From an uncultured Chloroflexota bacterium (lineage in GTDB: Bacteria > Chloroflexota > Anaerolineae > Aggregatilineales > Phototrophicaceae): DNA of 29,946 nucleotides. Below are positions 22,153 to 29,946 of the stretch, in pieces. Numbering within the stretch: position 1 is the first letter of the stretch; each line of letters starts with the position of its first letter. The DNA lies in NCBI GenBank assembly GCA_937974245.1, contig CALJKV010000076.1, positions 1 through 29,946 on the forward strand. Direction: 5' to 3'. A model generated the notes under the pieces. That model was given only the letters and a program-made list of their open reading frames with translations, made no database searches and had not been told where the DNA came from. The position numbers and the translations under genes are program-made.

Positions 22153-23039
22153 TGCGAATCGTAGTGACCGGCGCAGCAGGCCGGATGGGTGGGCGACTCG
22201 TCCAGGTATTGCGTGAACATGGGCATGAAGTCAGCGGCATGGATATTGTTGGCGACCAAGTAGAGATGTTAGATATTACCGATTTCGCCGCTACACGGGA
22301 TTTTATCACCACGCACAAACCGGACATTGTGATTCATCCCGCCGCCTGGACGGATGTGGATGGGTGCGCCCGTGACCCGGAACGCGCCGTGCTGATTAAC
22401 GGCTTCGGCACGCAGCATATCGCCCTCGCGGCAGCGGCGGCAGGAGCAGCCATGCTCTATGTGAGCAGCAACGAGGTTTTCGACGGCACAGCCAGTCAGC
22501 CATACCGCGAGTACGACATAACCCACCCAGCCAACCCTTACGGCTATAGCAAATGGGTGGGCGAACGAGCGCTGGCGGATATCAACCCACGCCACTACAT
22601 CGTGCGCACCGCCTGGGTTTTCGCACATGGCGGCAAAAACTTTATCCAGGCTATCCTGGGGGCGGCAGCGGCAGGCAAACACCTCCGAGTCGTCGCCAAC
22701 GAAGTTGCCAATCCTACCTATAATGATGATCTCGTAGATGCGCTGGCGCTGCTTATCGAAACCGGGCGCTATGGTATCTACCACCTGACAAATGAAGGAG
22801 CATGTTCGCGCCATGCTTTCGCCCGCTATTTCCTGGATAAAGCCGGGTACGCGAACGTACCAGTTGAACCCATTGCCGGGCAAGAATGGCAGCGGCTCTC
22901 GACACCCCCGGTGTATGCCAGCCTCGCCAACCATGCCGGGCGTCATATCGGCGTCACGCTGCGCCCCTGGCAGGAAGCGGTAGATGCTTTTCTGGAAAAA
23001 GAGGGTCTACTGAGTGTAGGCAAAAGATCTGGTTCATGA
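22152..23039 (+). CDS. rfbD: RmlD-type dTDP-4-dehydrorhamnose reductase
   Basis: A 295-residue NAD(P)H-dependent short-chain dehydrogenase of the RmlD/RfbD family, the last step of dTDP-L-rhamnose synthesis. The Rossmann motif GAAGRMGG is at 7-14, DIVIHPAAWTDVD at 58-70, the catalytic Ser region SSNEVFDG at 105-112 and Y130-x3-K134 in PYGYSK; RTAWVF follows. The usual RmlA, RmlB and RmlC genes are not in the window, so either they are elsewhere or the enzyme reduces another dTDP- or NDP-sugar. The ATG at 22152 is preferred over the adjacent TTG and overlaps the previous stop. It opens the glycan gene run to 27788. Confidence 0.88.
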   Translation: MRIVVTGAAGRMGGRLVQVLREHGHEVSGMDIVGDQVEMLDITDFAATRDFITTHKPDIVIHPAAWTDVDGCARDPERAVLINGFGTQHIALAAAAAGAAMLYVSSNEVFDGTASQPYREYDITHPANPYGYSKWVGERALADINPRHYIVRTAWVFAHGGKNFIQAILGAAAAGKHLRVVANEVANPTYNDDLVDALALLIETGRYGIYHLTNEGACSRHAFARYFLDKAGYANVPVEPIAGQEWQRLSTPPVYASLANHAGRHIGVTLRPWQEAVDAFLEKEGLLSVGKRSGS

Positions 23040-23049
23040 GTGTCTATTT

Positions 23050-24042
23050 ATGAGCAATACGCCTACCACTGAGACAAAACCCAGCACGCACCCCTCCACC
23101 TTCTCCATCGTGATTCCGAACTGGAACGGTGCGAAGTTCCTGCCCACTTGCCTGGATTCCCTGGCGCGACAGACCTACCCGCACCTGGAAATTATCATTG
23201 TGGATAACGCCTCACATGACGGCTCGCAGGCACTCATCAAAAAGCAGTTTCCAAGTGTGCTGCTACTCGAATTGCCGGAAAATCGCGGCTTTACCGGCGC
23301 ATGTAATGTGGGGATGCAGGTGGCACAGGGCGAGTATGTGGCATTACTCAATAATGACACGGAAGTAGACCCTGGCTGGGCGGCAGCTGTTGTAGACGCC
23401 TTCCAGCGCCACCCGGAAGTCGGGTTTGTCGCCAGCAAAATGCTGCTGTTTGACCGGCGTGACCACATTCACACGGCAGGTGATTTTTTCACACTGGATG
23501 GTCGCGCCGGAAATCGTGGCGTATGGCAAAAGGACGACGGCCAGTTCGACCGTGAGGAGCATGTGTTCAGCGCGTGTGGCGGGTCATCGGTCTACCGTAA
23601 AGCCATGCTCGACCATATTGGCCTGCTGGATGATGATTTCTTCTTCTCATTGGAGGATGTAGATCTGGGTTGGCGAGCACAGTTGGCGGGCTGGCGCTGT
23701 CTTTACACACCCGCCGCAATCGTGTACCATCATCTGTCGGCAACCGGAGGCGGTGTTACCGCGAGTTATCACGATGGTCGCAACCTGATTTTCGTGTTGG
23801 TCAAGAACTACCCAACGGCGCTGTGGCGCAAATACGGCGGGCAGGTGCTGCGGGCCCAGTTCCGCCTGGCATGGGAGGCATTGCGGGCATGGCGCGGCGC
23901 GGCGGCGCGGGCCCGACTGCGTGGCATGATGGCAGGATTATGGTATACACCCCGGATGTGGCGAAAGCGCCAGGATATTCAACGGCGGCGAAAAGTTTCT
24001 ATCGAATATATAGAATCGCTTCTCGCGCCGGCACAGGAGTGA
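23050..24042 (+). CDS. Family 2 glycosyltransferase (rhamnosyltransferase-like)
   Basis: A 330-residue GT-A glycosyltransferase that transfers a sugar from an NDP-sugar onto a growing surface glycan. FSIVIPNWNGAKFLPTCL (18-35) opens the domain, IIIVDNASHDGS follows, ENRGFTGACNVGM is the acceptor-side loop and LLNNDTEV gives the D-x-D-like metal site; FSLEDVDLGWR near the middle of the protein holds the catalytic ED motif. The C-terminal part (about 245-330) is a basic helical region that probably lies on the membrane surface. It starts 10 bases after the RmlD gene. The pattern resembles rhamnosyltransferases, which fits the neighbouring reductase, but the sugar cannot be read from sequence. 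Confidence 0.92.
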   Translation: MSNTPTTETKPSTHPSTFSIVIPNWNGAKFLPTCLDSLARQTYPHLEIIIVDNASHDGSQALIKKQFPSVLLLELPENRGFTGACNVGMQVAQGEYVALLNNDTEVDPGWAAAVVDAFQRHPEVGFVASKMLLFDRRDHIHTAGDFFTLDGRAGNRGVWQKDDGQFDREEHVFSACGGSSVYRKAMLDHIGLLDDDFFFSLEDVDLGWRAQLAGWRCLYTPAAIVYHHLSATGGGVTASYHDGRNLIFVLVKNYPTALWRKYGGQVLRAQFRLAWEALRAWRGAAARARLRGMMAGLWYTPRMWRKRQDIQRRRKVSIEYIESLLAPAQE

Positions 24043-24047
24043 GTAGG

Positions 24048-24863
24048 TTGCAGAGTGAAATCCGTGTACAACAAGTTGGACAGCAGCAGATGATGCATAA
24101 AACAGACCACCCCCTGCTCTCGATTGTCATCCCAGCCCATAACGAGGAGCGCCGGCTGCCCCCCAGCCTTGAGAAAATAGATGCATTCTTGCGGCGGCAA
24201 CCTTTTGAGGCAGAGGTCATTGTCGTCGAGAACGGCAGCATAGATCGCACCGTAGCGGTGGCAGAAGAATTCGCCAAGGATCATCCGTATGTGCGTGTGG
24301 TAGAGGCCGCCGTGCGCGGCAAAGGGCTGGCGGTCAAGGTCGGTATGCTGGTGGCAAGAGGCGAATACCGTTTCATTTGTGACGCCGATCTTTCAATGCC
24401 GATTGAGGAGATTGTCAAGTTCCTGCCACCGCATGTTAACGGCCACGATGTCATCATTGCCAGCCGCGAAGGCGTGGGAGCGAAGCGTGTAGGCGAGCCG
24501 GAATATCGTCATATTATTGGACGCATCAATAATTTCATCATCAAGCTGACGGCGGTGCGGGGTTTTGAAGATACCCAGTGCGGTTTTAAGATGTTCAACC
24601 GCAAATCCGCTGAAGACCTGTTCGGCGTGCAGCAGATGACTGGTATTGGTTTCGACATTGAACTGCTGTTTATCGCCAAGCAGCGCGGCTATCGTATCAA
24701 GCAGGTACCAATCACCTGGTATTTCGATGCTGACAGTCGGATGCGGTTGGTGGGCGACTCTCTGCATCTGCTGGTGGAAATCTGGCAGATTCGGCGTAAC
24801 TGGTTCTGGGGTGTTTATGCCAAAAAAGACACGAAAGCAGCAGACCGCCAGTCTGAGGCATGA
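24048..24863 (+). CDS. Family 2 glycosyltransferase, dolichyl-phosphate glucosyltransferase-like
   Basis: A membrane-associated glycosyltransferase of the DPM1/ALG5 type, which makes polyprenyl-phosphate sugars. LSIVIPAHNEERRLPPSL starts the domain, VIVVENGSIDRT and GKGLAVKVGML follow, the metal site is ICDADLSMP, and EDTQCGFKMF with GFDIELLF complete the family pattern. No C-terminal membrane helices are present. Two starts are possible: TTG at 24048, with AGGAG 8 bases upstream, or ATG at 24090 with a weak site; I take the first. The frame extends further upstream to 23670, but that part overlaps the previous gene and is a shadow. Its product would be the donor for transfer on the outer membrane face. 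Confidence 0.88.
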   Translation: MQSEIRVQQVGQQQMMHKTDHPLLSIVIPAHNEERRLPPSLEKIDAFLRRQPFEAEVIVVENGSIDRTVAVAEEFAKDHPYVRVVEAAVRGKGLAVKVGMLVARGEYRFICDADLSMPIEEIVKFLPPHVNGHDVIIASREGVGAKRVGEPEYRHIIGRINNFIIKLTAVRGFEDTQCGFKMFNRKSAEDLFGVQQMTGIGFDIELLFIAKQRGYRIKQVPITWYFDADSRMRLVGDSLHLLVEIWQIRRNWFWGVYAKKDTKAADRQSEA

Positions 24864-25485
24864 ACATGAATATCACGCCCAGGGCTTCCAGTTCATTGTT
24901 GGCCTGGACGAAGCGGGACGCGGTCCTTGGGCCGGGCCAGTAGCTGCTGGAGCGGTATGTTTGCCTGTCTCCCAGCCCGATCTCAGCCAGAAGCTGGCCG
25001 GGGTACGCGATAGCAAGCAGATGACGCCGCGCCAGCGGACACAGCTTGTAGATACGATTAAACAGGTCTCGCTGGGCTGGGGTGTCGCCGGCGCCAGCAA
25101 TACCGAGATAGACACACTTGGCATTGTTGGGGCTGTCAAACTGGCTATGTCCCGCGCCCTGGAAATATTGTTAGCAACCAGCACCATCGAACAGCCGGAC
25201 TGTCTGTTTTTGGACGCCCTGCTCTGGCCGGAGATGTCGCATATTCCCCAGGTGAGCATGATCGGTGGAGATGCCCGGTCGCTGAGCATCGCGGCGGCCA
25301 GCGTGATAGCCAAAGTGTGGCGCGATACCTTCATGGTCGAACTCGATGCACAGTATCCGCAGTACGGCTTCGCGGCACACAAGGGCTATGGGACGGCACA
25401 GCACCAAGCCGCGCTGGAACAATACGGCCCGTCCCAAGTGCATCGCACATCGTTTGCTCCCATTCGCAGCTTGTTGGAATCGTGA
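24817..25485 (+). CDS. rnhB: Ribonuclease HII
   Basis: Cuts the RNA strand of RNA/DNA hybrids and removes misincorporated ribonucleotides. 222 residues. The active site is GLDEAGRGPWAGPV (29-42, Asp31 and Glu32), Asp133 in LFLDALL, and Asp170 in VWRD; the SIAAASVIAKV and HKGYGT motifs are intact. The usual Lys-Gly-Asp before the SIAAAS motif reads GGD here, a minor change. The start at 24817 overlaps the preceding glycosyltransferase by 47 bases in another frame; there is no later in-frame Met before the active site. Its stop overlaps the next start (TGATG at 25483-25487). A housekeeping DNA-repair gene sits inside a glycan operon here. Confidence 0.95.
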   Translation: MPKKTRKQQTASLRHEHEYHAQGFQFIVGLDEAGRGPWAGPVAAGAVCLPVSQPDLSQKLAGVRDSKQMTPRQRTQLVDTIKQVSLGWGVAGASNTEIDTLGIVGAVKLAMSRALEILLATSTIEQPDCLFLDALLWPEMSHIPQVSMIGGDARSLSIAAASVIAKVWRDTFMVELDAQYPQYGFAAHKGYGTAQHQAALEQYGPSQVHRTSFAPIRSLLES

Positions 25486-26639
25486 TGAAACTCGCACTTG
25501 TTCATGATTGGCTCAACCAGGTCGGTGGCGCGGAAGACGTCTTGGAAGCGCTGGTCGCGCTCTACCCGGAGCGCCCGGTGTATACCAGCATCTATGCCCC
25601 GGACATCATGCCGGCCAGATACCGCGATTGGGAGATTCATACCCAATGGATTAACCGGATGCCGGGTATCCACGGCCATCACCAGCCATATCTGCCACTC
25701 TACCCGCTGGCGTGGGGTGGGCTGGATTTATCAGCCTATGACGTGGTGTTAAGCAACAAGAGCGGCTTCTGTCATGGATTGCAACACGGAGCGAATACAG
25801 TGCATATCTGCTACTGCCTCGCACCGACACGCTACGTGTGGCAGTTAGACAGCTATATCGCCCGTGAGGGACTCAGCGGGCCGGTTGAACTGGCACTGCG
25901 CCCGTTGATCGCTGCCATGCGCCGCTGGGACTACGCCGCCGCCCAACGAGTGAACCACTTCATCGCGATTTCTACCGAAATTCAGGAACGAATCCGAACC
26001 TACTATAACCGCGAGTCGGTAATTGTCTTCCCGCCGGTAGATACGACCCGCTTCCAACCCGTACCGACGAGCGAAGTAGGCGACTATTTTCTGGTCGTTT
26101 CCCGCTTGATTCCGTACAAGCGTATTGATTTAGCGATACAGGCCGCAACTCGATTAGGGGCCCCGCTCAAAGTGGGTGGCAAGGGACGTGACCTGGAACG
26201 ACTGCAAGCACTGGCTGGGCCGACCGTTGAATTCCTGGGCTACGTGCCGGATGAGGACCTGCCGGGACTGATGGCGCGGGCGAAGGCCTTCATTTTTCCC
26301 GGCCTGGAAGACTTTGGCATCACTCCTGTGCAGGCCGAGGCTGCTGGACGCCCGGTGATTGCCTATGGCGCGGGCGGTGCGCTGGATACGGTCATCCCCG
26401 GCAAAACTGGCGAACACTTCAGCGAACTCACTGTTGAGAGTTTGATAACGGTGATGAAACGATTTGACGCTTCCGCCTACGACCCGGTGGCGATACGCTC
26501 CCATGCCTTGCAGTTTGATACGCAGGTGTTCAACCGTCAGATCAACAGCTTTGTCGAGGGGGCGTGGACGGCATTCCAGAGCGGCGCAGATTTCGTGTGG
26601 GTAAACCCGATAAATAAAGAGGCGGGCGCTCAGCCATGA
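25485..26639 (+). CDS. Family 4 glycosyltransferase
   Basis: A 384-residue GT-B glycosyltransferase. LALVHDWLNQVGGAEDVL (3-20) forms the first Rossmann-like loop, YFLVVSRLIPYKRIDLAI starts the nucleotide-binding domain, and EDFGITPVQAEAAGRPV is the E-x7-E nucleotide-sugar motif. The type is common for mannosyltransferases of exopolysaccharide loci (WbaZ-like). The ATG at 25485 overlaps the RNase HII stop; a longer frame from 25317 lies antisense to nothing but inside the RNase gene and is rejected. Its end overlaps the next start by four bases (ATGA at 26636-26639). Confidence 0.93.
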   Translation: MKLALVHDWLNQVGGAEDVLEALVALYPERPVYTSIYAPDIMPARYRDWEIHTQWINRMPGIHGHHQPYLPLYPLAWGGLDLSAYDVVLSNKSGFCHGLQHGANTVHICYCLAPTRYVWQLDSYIAREGLSGPVELALRPLIAAMRRWDYAAAQRVNHFIAISTEIQERIRTYYNRESVIVFPPVDTTRFQPVPTSEVGDYFLVVSRLIPYKRIDLAIQAATRLGAPLKVGGKGRDLERLQALAGPTVEFLGYVPDEDLPGLMARAKAFIFPGLEDFGITPVQAEAAGRPVIAYGAGGALDTVIPGKTGEHFSELTVESLITVMKRFDASAYDPVAIRSHALQFDTQVFNRQINSFVEGAWTAFQSGADFVWVNPINKEAGAQP

Positions 26640-27100
26640 CTCTGCCTCGCCTGCGGAACGGCCTGCTGTTGCTGGAGATTGCCCTGGTTGCGCTCTTTGC
26701 CTACGGTTATTATCGCTGGACGATAGAGTGGCGGTTAAACGGTACGGTTGTTCGCGGTGAAGTCACCGATACCTACCGGGATGCAGATGGTTCGGGTTTT
26801 GTCGTATACCGTTATCATGTGGACGGGGCGACATATACGCGATCGCACCGTATCCGTGACTCGTTTTACGAGGGCATGAGCGTCGGCCAGGAGATAGAAG
26901 TCATTTACAGCCCAACTGATATGTCGGTTTCCGGCATTCCAGGGCAAGGGGGCGGGGATTTTGATGTACCGCGCATACCCGGCACATTTTTTGATGTACG
27001 CTTTGTGGCGTATGCGCTGCCTGTCTGGATTCTGCTGAATCTGGTGGGGATTATCGGACTGACGATTGCCGTCATCCGGCGGCAAAAAACTGTGAAGTGA
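26636..27100 (+). CDS. DUF3592-like membrane protein
   Basis: A 154-residue protein with two membrane helices (about 9-25 and 124-145) enclosing an extracytoplasmic beta-rich domain; the stretch GTVVRGEVTDTYRDADGSG, then VYRYHVDGATYTR and VGQEIEVIYSPTD is typical of DUF3592 proteins. The function of this family is unknown. It is coupled to the glycosyltransferase gene by an ATGA overlap and is followed 7 bases later by the Wzz-like gene, so it belongs to the glycan operon. A helper role in export or assembly is possible from context. Confidence 0.8.
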   Translation: MTLPRLRNGLLLLEIALVALFAYGYYRWTIEWRLNGTVVRGEVTDTYRDADGSGFVVYRYHVDGATYTRSHRIRDSFYEGMSVGQEIEVIYSPTDMSVSGIPGQGGGDFDVPRIPGTFFDVRFVAYALPVWILLNLVGIIGLTIAVIRRQKTVK

Positions 27101-27107
27101 GGGGATT

Positions 27108-27788
27108 ATGGAACTGATTCTCGTTTTGCGTATCCTGCTGCGCCACGGGTATCTGGTGCTGATCCCGGTGCTTGTGGCCGCCGTCATCGTCCTGCCCGAT
27201 TTGCTCAACCGCCAGGAAGTCGTATCGGGTGGGTATACTATCACACTGCGTTACAGTGCCGCCCAGGTGTTAGATGCTATCCCCAACCGGGATGGCGACT
27301 TCCAGGATGTGTGGCTGGCTTCGGAATTCACGGTAAACGCCTTTACTGACTGGGTACGTACCAGCAGCTTTGTGGCAGAAATTGAGCAAGCAACCACTCC
27401 GCAGGGTGCAGAAATGAATCCCGGACTGCTGGAAGTCGCTGCCGATAACAGCCACAGTATCGGCGTGCTGATTCTGAGTTACCCCGACTCCGCCACGCTA
27501 GAGACCATCGCCCAGGCCGCGATTACCGTCCTGCAAAACCGCGCCCAGGCTTACTTCCCGCAGCTTGGGGCACAGCCTGCCCAGGTCACAGTGCTGGATA
27601 CCCCGCAAGTTGTTGCAGTGCCGCCGCCCATCGGCAATCGCCTCGCGCCATTCATCCGTATCGGCGTCGGACTGTTCTTCGGCATCATGCTGGCTTTCCT
27701 GGTGGAATACCTCGACCCGATGCTGCGCCGCCGGGAACAAGTGGAACAGTTGGGACTGTCGGTCATCGCCGCAATTCCGAAAGAGTAG
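27108..27788 (+). CDS. Wzz-like polysaccharide chain-length/co-polymerase protein
   Basis: A 226-residue inner-membrane protein with one helix near each end (about 13-30 and 182-201) and an extracytoplasmic domain between them, the topology of Wzz/YveK polysaccharide co-polymerases. The proline-rich segment before the second helix and the ending LGLSVIAAIPKE are typical. There is no C-terminal tyrosine kinase domain; a separate one is not in view. The periplasmic part is short for the family, so a relative that serves another envelope polymer is the alternative. GAGGGGA before the ATG is a good ribosome binding site. It is the last gene of the glycan run. Confidence 0.78.
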   Translation: MELILVLRILLRHGYLVLIPVLVAAVIVLPDLLNRQEVVSGGYTITLRYSAAQVLDAIPNRDGDFQDVWLASEFTVNAFTDWVRTSSFVAEIEQATTPQGAEMNPGLLEVAADNSHSIGVLILSYPDSATLETIAQAAITVLQNRAQAYFPQLGAQPAQVTVLDTPQVVAVPPPIGNRLAPFIRIGVGLFFGIMLAFLVEYLDPMLRRREQVEQLGLSVIAAIPKE

Positions 27789-27827
27789 ACTCAGGGTTTC
27801 CTCGATACTTAAAGCATAACAGTTTGA

Positions 27828-27850
27828 CCCCGGCGCACGAGATTGCCGGG
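27828..27850. terminator. Short hairpin between convergent genes
   Basis: CCCGGC (27828-27833) pairs with GCCGGG (27845-27850) in the 65-base gap between the Wzz-like gene and the convergent gene at 27854. No T-run; it is a weak terminator candidate supported mainly by position. Confidence 0.35.
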
Positions 27851-27853
27851 ACA

Positions 27854-28402
27854 TTAGAGCTTACCTTTAACAACAATGATCCGATGAGCCAGCCGTTTGC
27901 CGATTTCCGAAACAAAATCATCCTTCAATGGAGGCCAGTTCCAGAACTTGAATCCCAAATTGCCGAATCCCCACATCGGCTCAAATGTCCACTCCGTTAT
28001 TGGTGTAGATTGCTTGCAGATTGGGCAATAAAGTGTTCCTGTCTGTCCTTTGTTCCATTCGCCGATTGCTTTGTTCCATTCGCTCTGCACACATGCCGTA
28101 TGGCATTTTGGACAACTGACTGTGTAATCCCCTTGTCCAGGATGAAAAACCATGCGACCAACAGTGATCTGTAGCCCATTCGTCTTTAGTATCTGGATAT
28201 TATGGTGATGGTCGAAGTCGACAACTTGCCTATATTCTGGCCCAGGTGCATAACCTTGACCGTCTCCACCTAGGACACAGTTTGTCATTGTGTTCTGGAC
28301 AATACCCCATCCGGCCAACCAATCACGGATTTCAGAGGCCAATCTTTCTGCTTCCCCAGGTGAAGCCTCTCGGTCTACAATGATTTGAAACCAATCTCCC
28401 AT
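27854..28402 (-). CDS. Hypothetical protein with a four-cysteine zinc ribbon
   Basis: A 182-residue protein I cannot assign. Its second half has CPKC (97-100) and CPIC (126-129), a likely zinc ribbon, between stretches rich in Trp and Gly. The first half is an alpha/beta segment with DHHHN (64-68). No signal peptide or membrane helix. The ATG at 28402 follows AGAGGA by 11 bases; a GTG at 28429 is an alternative. The gene and the following 370 bases are visibly AT-richer than neighbours and the gene is convergent to the glycan operon, which suggests acquisition by transfer. Similar stand-alone proteins occur scattered in bacteria as far as I recall, with no known function. Confidence 0.72.
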   Translation of the reverse strand: MGDWFQIIVDREASPGEAERLASEIRDWLAGWGIVQNTMTNCVLGGDGQGYAPGPEYRQVVDFDHHHNIQILKTNGLQITVGRMVFHPGQGDYTVSCPKCHTACVQSEWNKAIGEWNKGQTGTLYCPICKQSTPITEWTFEPMWGFGNLGFKFWNWPPLKDDFVSEIGKRLAHRIIVVKGKL

Positions 28403-28459
28403 TGTTGTCTGTGTCCTCTTCTTTTCCACATGATAATACTATACCGATGAGAAAAAGCC

Positions 28460-28708
28460 TTACTCGAGACGCGGCGATTGTTCATGGCAAAAGTGTGGTA
28501 TGTTCGGCAATAGTAAAGCACCGCGCAGCATCTTGTGAGTGATGCCGAGGGCAAAAACTGGCAGATCATCTTCGATAAAAACCCCTAGATGTATCTCAAG
28601 CATGAATAGTTCGACCCTGGGATGTAATTTCGCAGTCAGACCGGGCGTGGTTACAGTTGGCAATGGATTCCGTAAGGAATCCGTGTGAAAGAGGTAGTGG
28701 CGCTTCAT
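28460..28708 (-). pseudogene. Possible remnant of a C-5 cytosine DNA methyltransferase
   Basis: The 374-base gap 28403-28776 contains no clear intact gene. On the minus strand an 82-codon frame reads RNPLPTVTTPG in its first part and ALGITHKML further on. The first phrase resembles the D-P-L-P-T-V-T-T motif near the C-terminus of phage-type Dcm methyltransferases, and the second loosely the L-D-I-x-x-R-M-L motif that follows it in that family. Everything upstream of this region in a methyltransferase is absent and the remainder does not match. I read it as a decayed end fragment; it could also be chance. Confidence 0.3.
28665..28682 (+). other. Perfect short inverted repeat
   Basis: GGATTCC (28665-28671) and GGAATCC (28676-28682) around a GTAA loop, about 95 bases before the hydrolase start. 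It could be a small operator or hairpin; it also falls within the possible methyltransferase remnant. Confidence 0.35.
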
Positions 28709-28776
28709 TTCGGTTTGACACGCCGGTATCCCGGACTACACTGAACTGTTAAAGATTAGCCTCAGGATACAGTGCC

Positions 28777-29640
28777 ATGCTCAATTCAACCACATCAGAC
28801 ACGCCGCAAACCATCACTCTCGACGGCTCACAACTCATCTACCGCACCGCTGGCGACCCGACGCTCCCACCACTCATTATGGTGCATGGCTGGACTTCGT
28901 ATCATGGCATCTGGGCGGACACGGTGGAAACGCTCAAAAGCCACTACTACTGCATCACACTGGATTTACTGGGACACGGTCACAGCGACAAGCCAAAAAA
29001 CGGCGATTACAGCATTGAAGCCCACTCGCGGCGGGTGCTGGCACTGGCCGATTCGCTGGGGTTCGAGCGGTTCAGCCTGATGGGACATTCGATGGGCGGG
29101 CAGATTTCACTGTGTATCGCGGGGATGCTCGCGCCACAACGAGTCGAACGGTTGGTGGATGTCTCCGGCGTGGCGGCGGCGAAGCTTATGCCCGCAGTGG
29201 AATGGCTGGTCTACCCAGTGGTGTGGTTGACTGCCCAACTCCCCTGGTTGATGGCCGTTCACCGCTGGGTGACTGCTTTCCGCCCGGCGGCATGGTTCTA
29301 TTTCGGATGAGCTTGGTACTATGATATTCGGCGCATCCCACGTGAAGTCTGGTACCGGGACAGCCGCTACAGCTACCAGGCCGGGGCGATTCACGCCTAT
29401 CATGCTTGCGGACAGGCCATTCACAATCTGGATCTGACACCCCACTTACCCCGGATTCAGGCCGACACATTGATCATATTCGGCAAGCAGGATCGCACGG
29501 TGCCAATCAGTGATGCACACCTGGCCGCCGCCCGCATTCCCCACAGTCAACTGACACTGTTTGACGAATGCGGTCACTTCCCGATGGTGGAGTACCCGCA
29601 GAAATTCAATGAGGCACTACGGGAATTCTTTGGGTTTTAG
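28777..29640 (+). pseudogene. Alpha/beta hydrolase interrupted by an in-frame TGA
   Basis: An alpha/beta-hydrolase-fold esterase or lipase of 287 codons with TGA at codon 178 (29308-29310). Before the stop: oxyanion-hole HGW (37-39) and nucleophile elbow GHSMGG with Ser105. After it, in the same frame and without shift, the protein continues to a natural end: AWYYDIRRIP, then FGKQDRTVP with catalytic Asp239 and ECGHFPMVEYP with catalytic His267, ending TAG at 29638-29640. So the catalytic triad is split by one codon. A point change (for example TGG or CGA to TGA), a sequencing error, or stop readthrough would all explain it. The start at 28777 has CAGGA 9 bases upstream. If terminated at 178 the product lacks Asp and His and should be inactive. 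Confidence 0.85.
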
Positions 29641-29658
29641 TCTGCTAATCAGGTGATA

Positions 29659-29946
29659 TTACAGTTCTTCCAGGTGCGCCGCGACCCAATCGAGATAGGC
29701 TGCTCGTAACCGGCGGGTAAACGTTCCAGGTCTTCCGTCGCCAATTCTCCGCCCGTCAATTTCGACCACCGGGACAATCCCCCGACTGCTGCTAGTGATG
29801 AAGGCTTCCTCAACACGCGGACGGTCTTTGATATTCACCGCCTCGCACCTTACCGGGAGGATCGGCGGGGCGACAACAAACACAATCTGCTGGGCGATGC
29901 CAGGCAGCATTCCCGCCCCGGCTGTCCGCAGTTCACCGCGCAGCAC
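29659..29946 (-). CDS. Class IV aminotransferase, C-terminal part (cut by window edge)
   Basis: The last 95 residues of a fold-type IV PLP enzyme (branched-chain or D-amino-acid aminotransferase, or aminodeoxychorismate lyase). EEAFITSSSRGIVPVVEIDG followed by GDGRPGTFTRRL is the typical C-terminal cofactor-phosphate and substrate loop. The N-terminal part with the lysine lies beyond the window, so the exact reaction cannot be told. It is convergent with the hydrolase, with only 18 bases between the stop codons. Confidence 0.88.
   Translation of the reverse strand: MLRGELRTAGAGMLPGIAQQIVFVVAPPILPVRCEAVNIKDRPRVEEAFITSSSRGIVPVVEIDGRRIGDGRPGTFTRRLRAAYLDWVAAHLEEL

Noticed and set aside
23670..24047. 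Longer N-terminus for the second glycosyltransferase
   Set aside because: It overlaps the preceding glycosyltransferase in another frame and the family fold starts only after 24100.
29308..29310. TGA as a selenocysteine codon
   Set aside because: The position is not a catalytic residue of the fold and I see no clear SECIS-like hairpin right after it; no Sec gene is in view.
1..29946. CRISPR array, insertion sequence or prophage genes
   Set aside because: No regularly spaced repeats, transposase, integrase or phage structural genes were recognised on either strand.

Overview
The window reads as ordinary bacterial chromosome, moderately GC-rich and densely coded, with short gaps, many ATGA/TGATG stop-start overlaps and several genes with little or no ribosome binding site. 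The gene mix (a microcompartment-type RpiB, a single-RRM RNA-binding protein, a TIR protein, a large STAND ATPase with TPR repeats, many glycosyltransferases) and the hairpin repeats fit an Anaerolineae-like member of the Chloroflexota. That placement is an inference from gene content; no rRNA or other phylogenetic marker is in view.

Layout. (1) 90-8041, plus strand: sugar and nucleoside metabolism. An RpiB-like isomerase carries an N-terminal extension of the kind seen on bacterial microcompartment (BMC) cargo. It is followed by a Crp/Fnr-type regulator, an RRM protein with its own promoter and terminator, two small unknown genes, and then, behind a promoter with a palindromic operator, yjbQ, two nucleoside hydrolases, a SIS-domain protein and a PfkB kinase. 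Read together, this could release ribose from nucleosides, phosphorylate it and isomerise it. (2) 8370-11736: a degenerate ABC exporter half (minus), a lipoprotein and MsrA. (3) 11782-15634: a STAND NTPase-TPR protein (minus) divergent from a TIR domain fused to a family-4-like uracil-DNA glycosylase. This is the strongest candidate for an undescribed defence or stress-response system. (4) 15750-19494: tRNA-Ser(GGA), a beta-lactamase-fold hydrolase coupled to anhydromuramic acid kinase, and lipoyl synthase. (5) 19796-21623, minus: an exported M1-type peptidase and a cupin. (6) 21781-27788: an apparently leaderless gene leading into a surface-glycan operon (RmlD-like reductase, three glycosyltransferases, embedded RNase HII, DUF3592 protein, Wzz-like protein). 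(7) 27854-29946: an unknown zinc-ribbon protein, a possible methyltransferase remnant, an alpha/beta hydrolase interrupted by an in-frame TGA, and the C-terminal end of a class IV aminotransferase cut by the window edge.

Most notable: the TIR-glycosylase fusion, which keeps the expected glycosylase active-site residues but has lost all four cysteines that bind the iron-sulphur cluster; its divergent STAND neighbour; the BMC-type RpiB near a nucleoside-degradation operon; the operator upstream of yjbQ; an orphan ABC half-transporter with both catalytic ATPase residues replaced; a PfkB kinase with Asn at its catalytic Asp; and the TGA-interrupted hydrolase.
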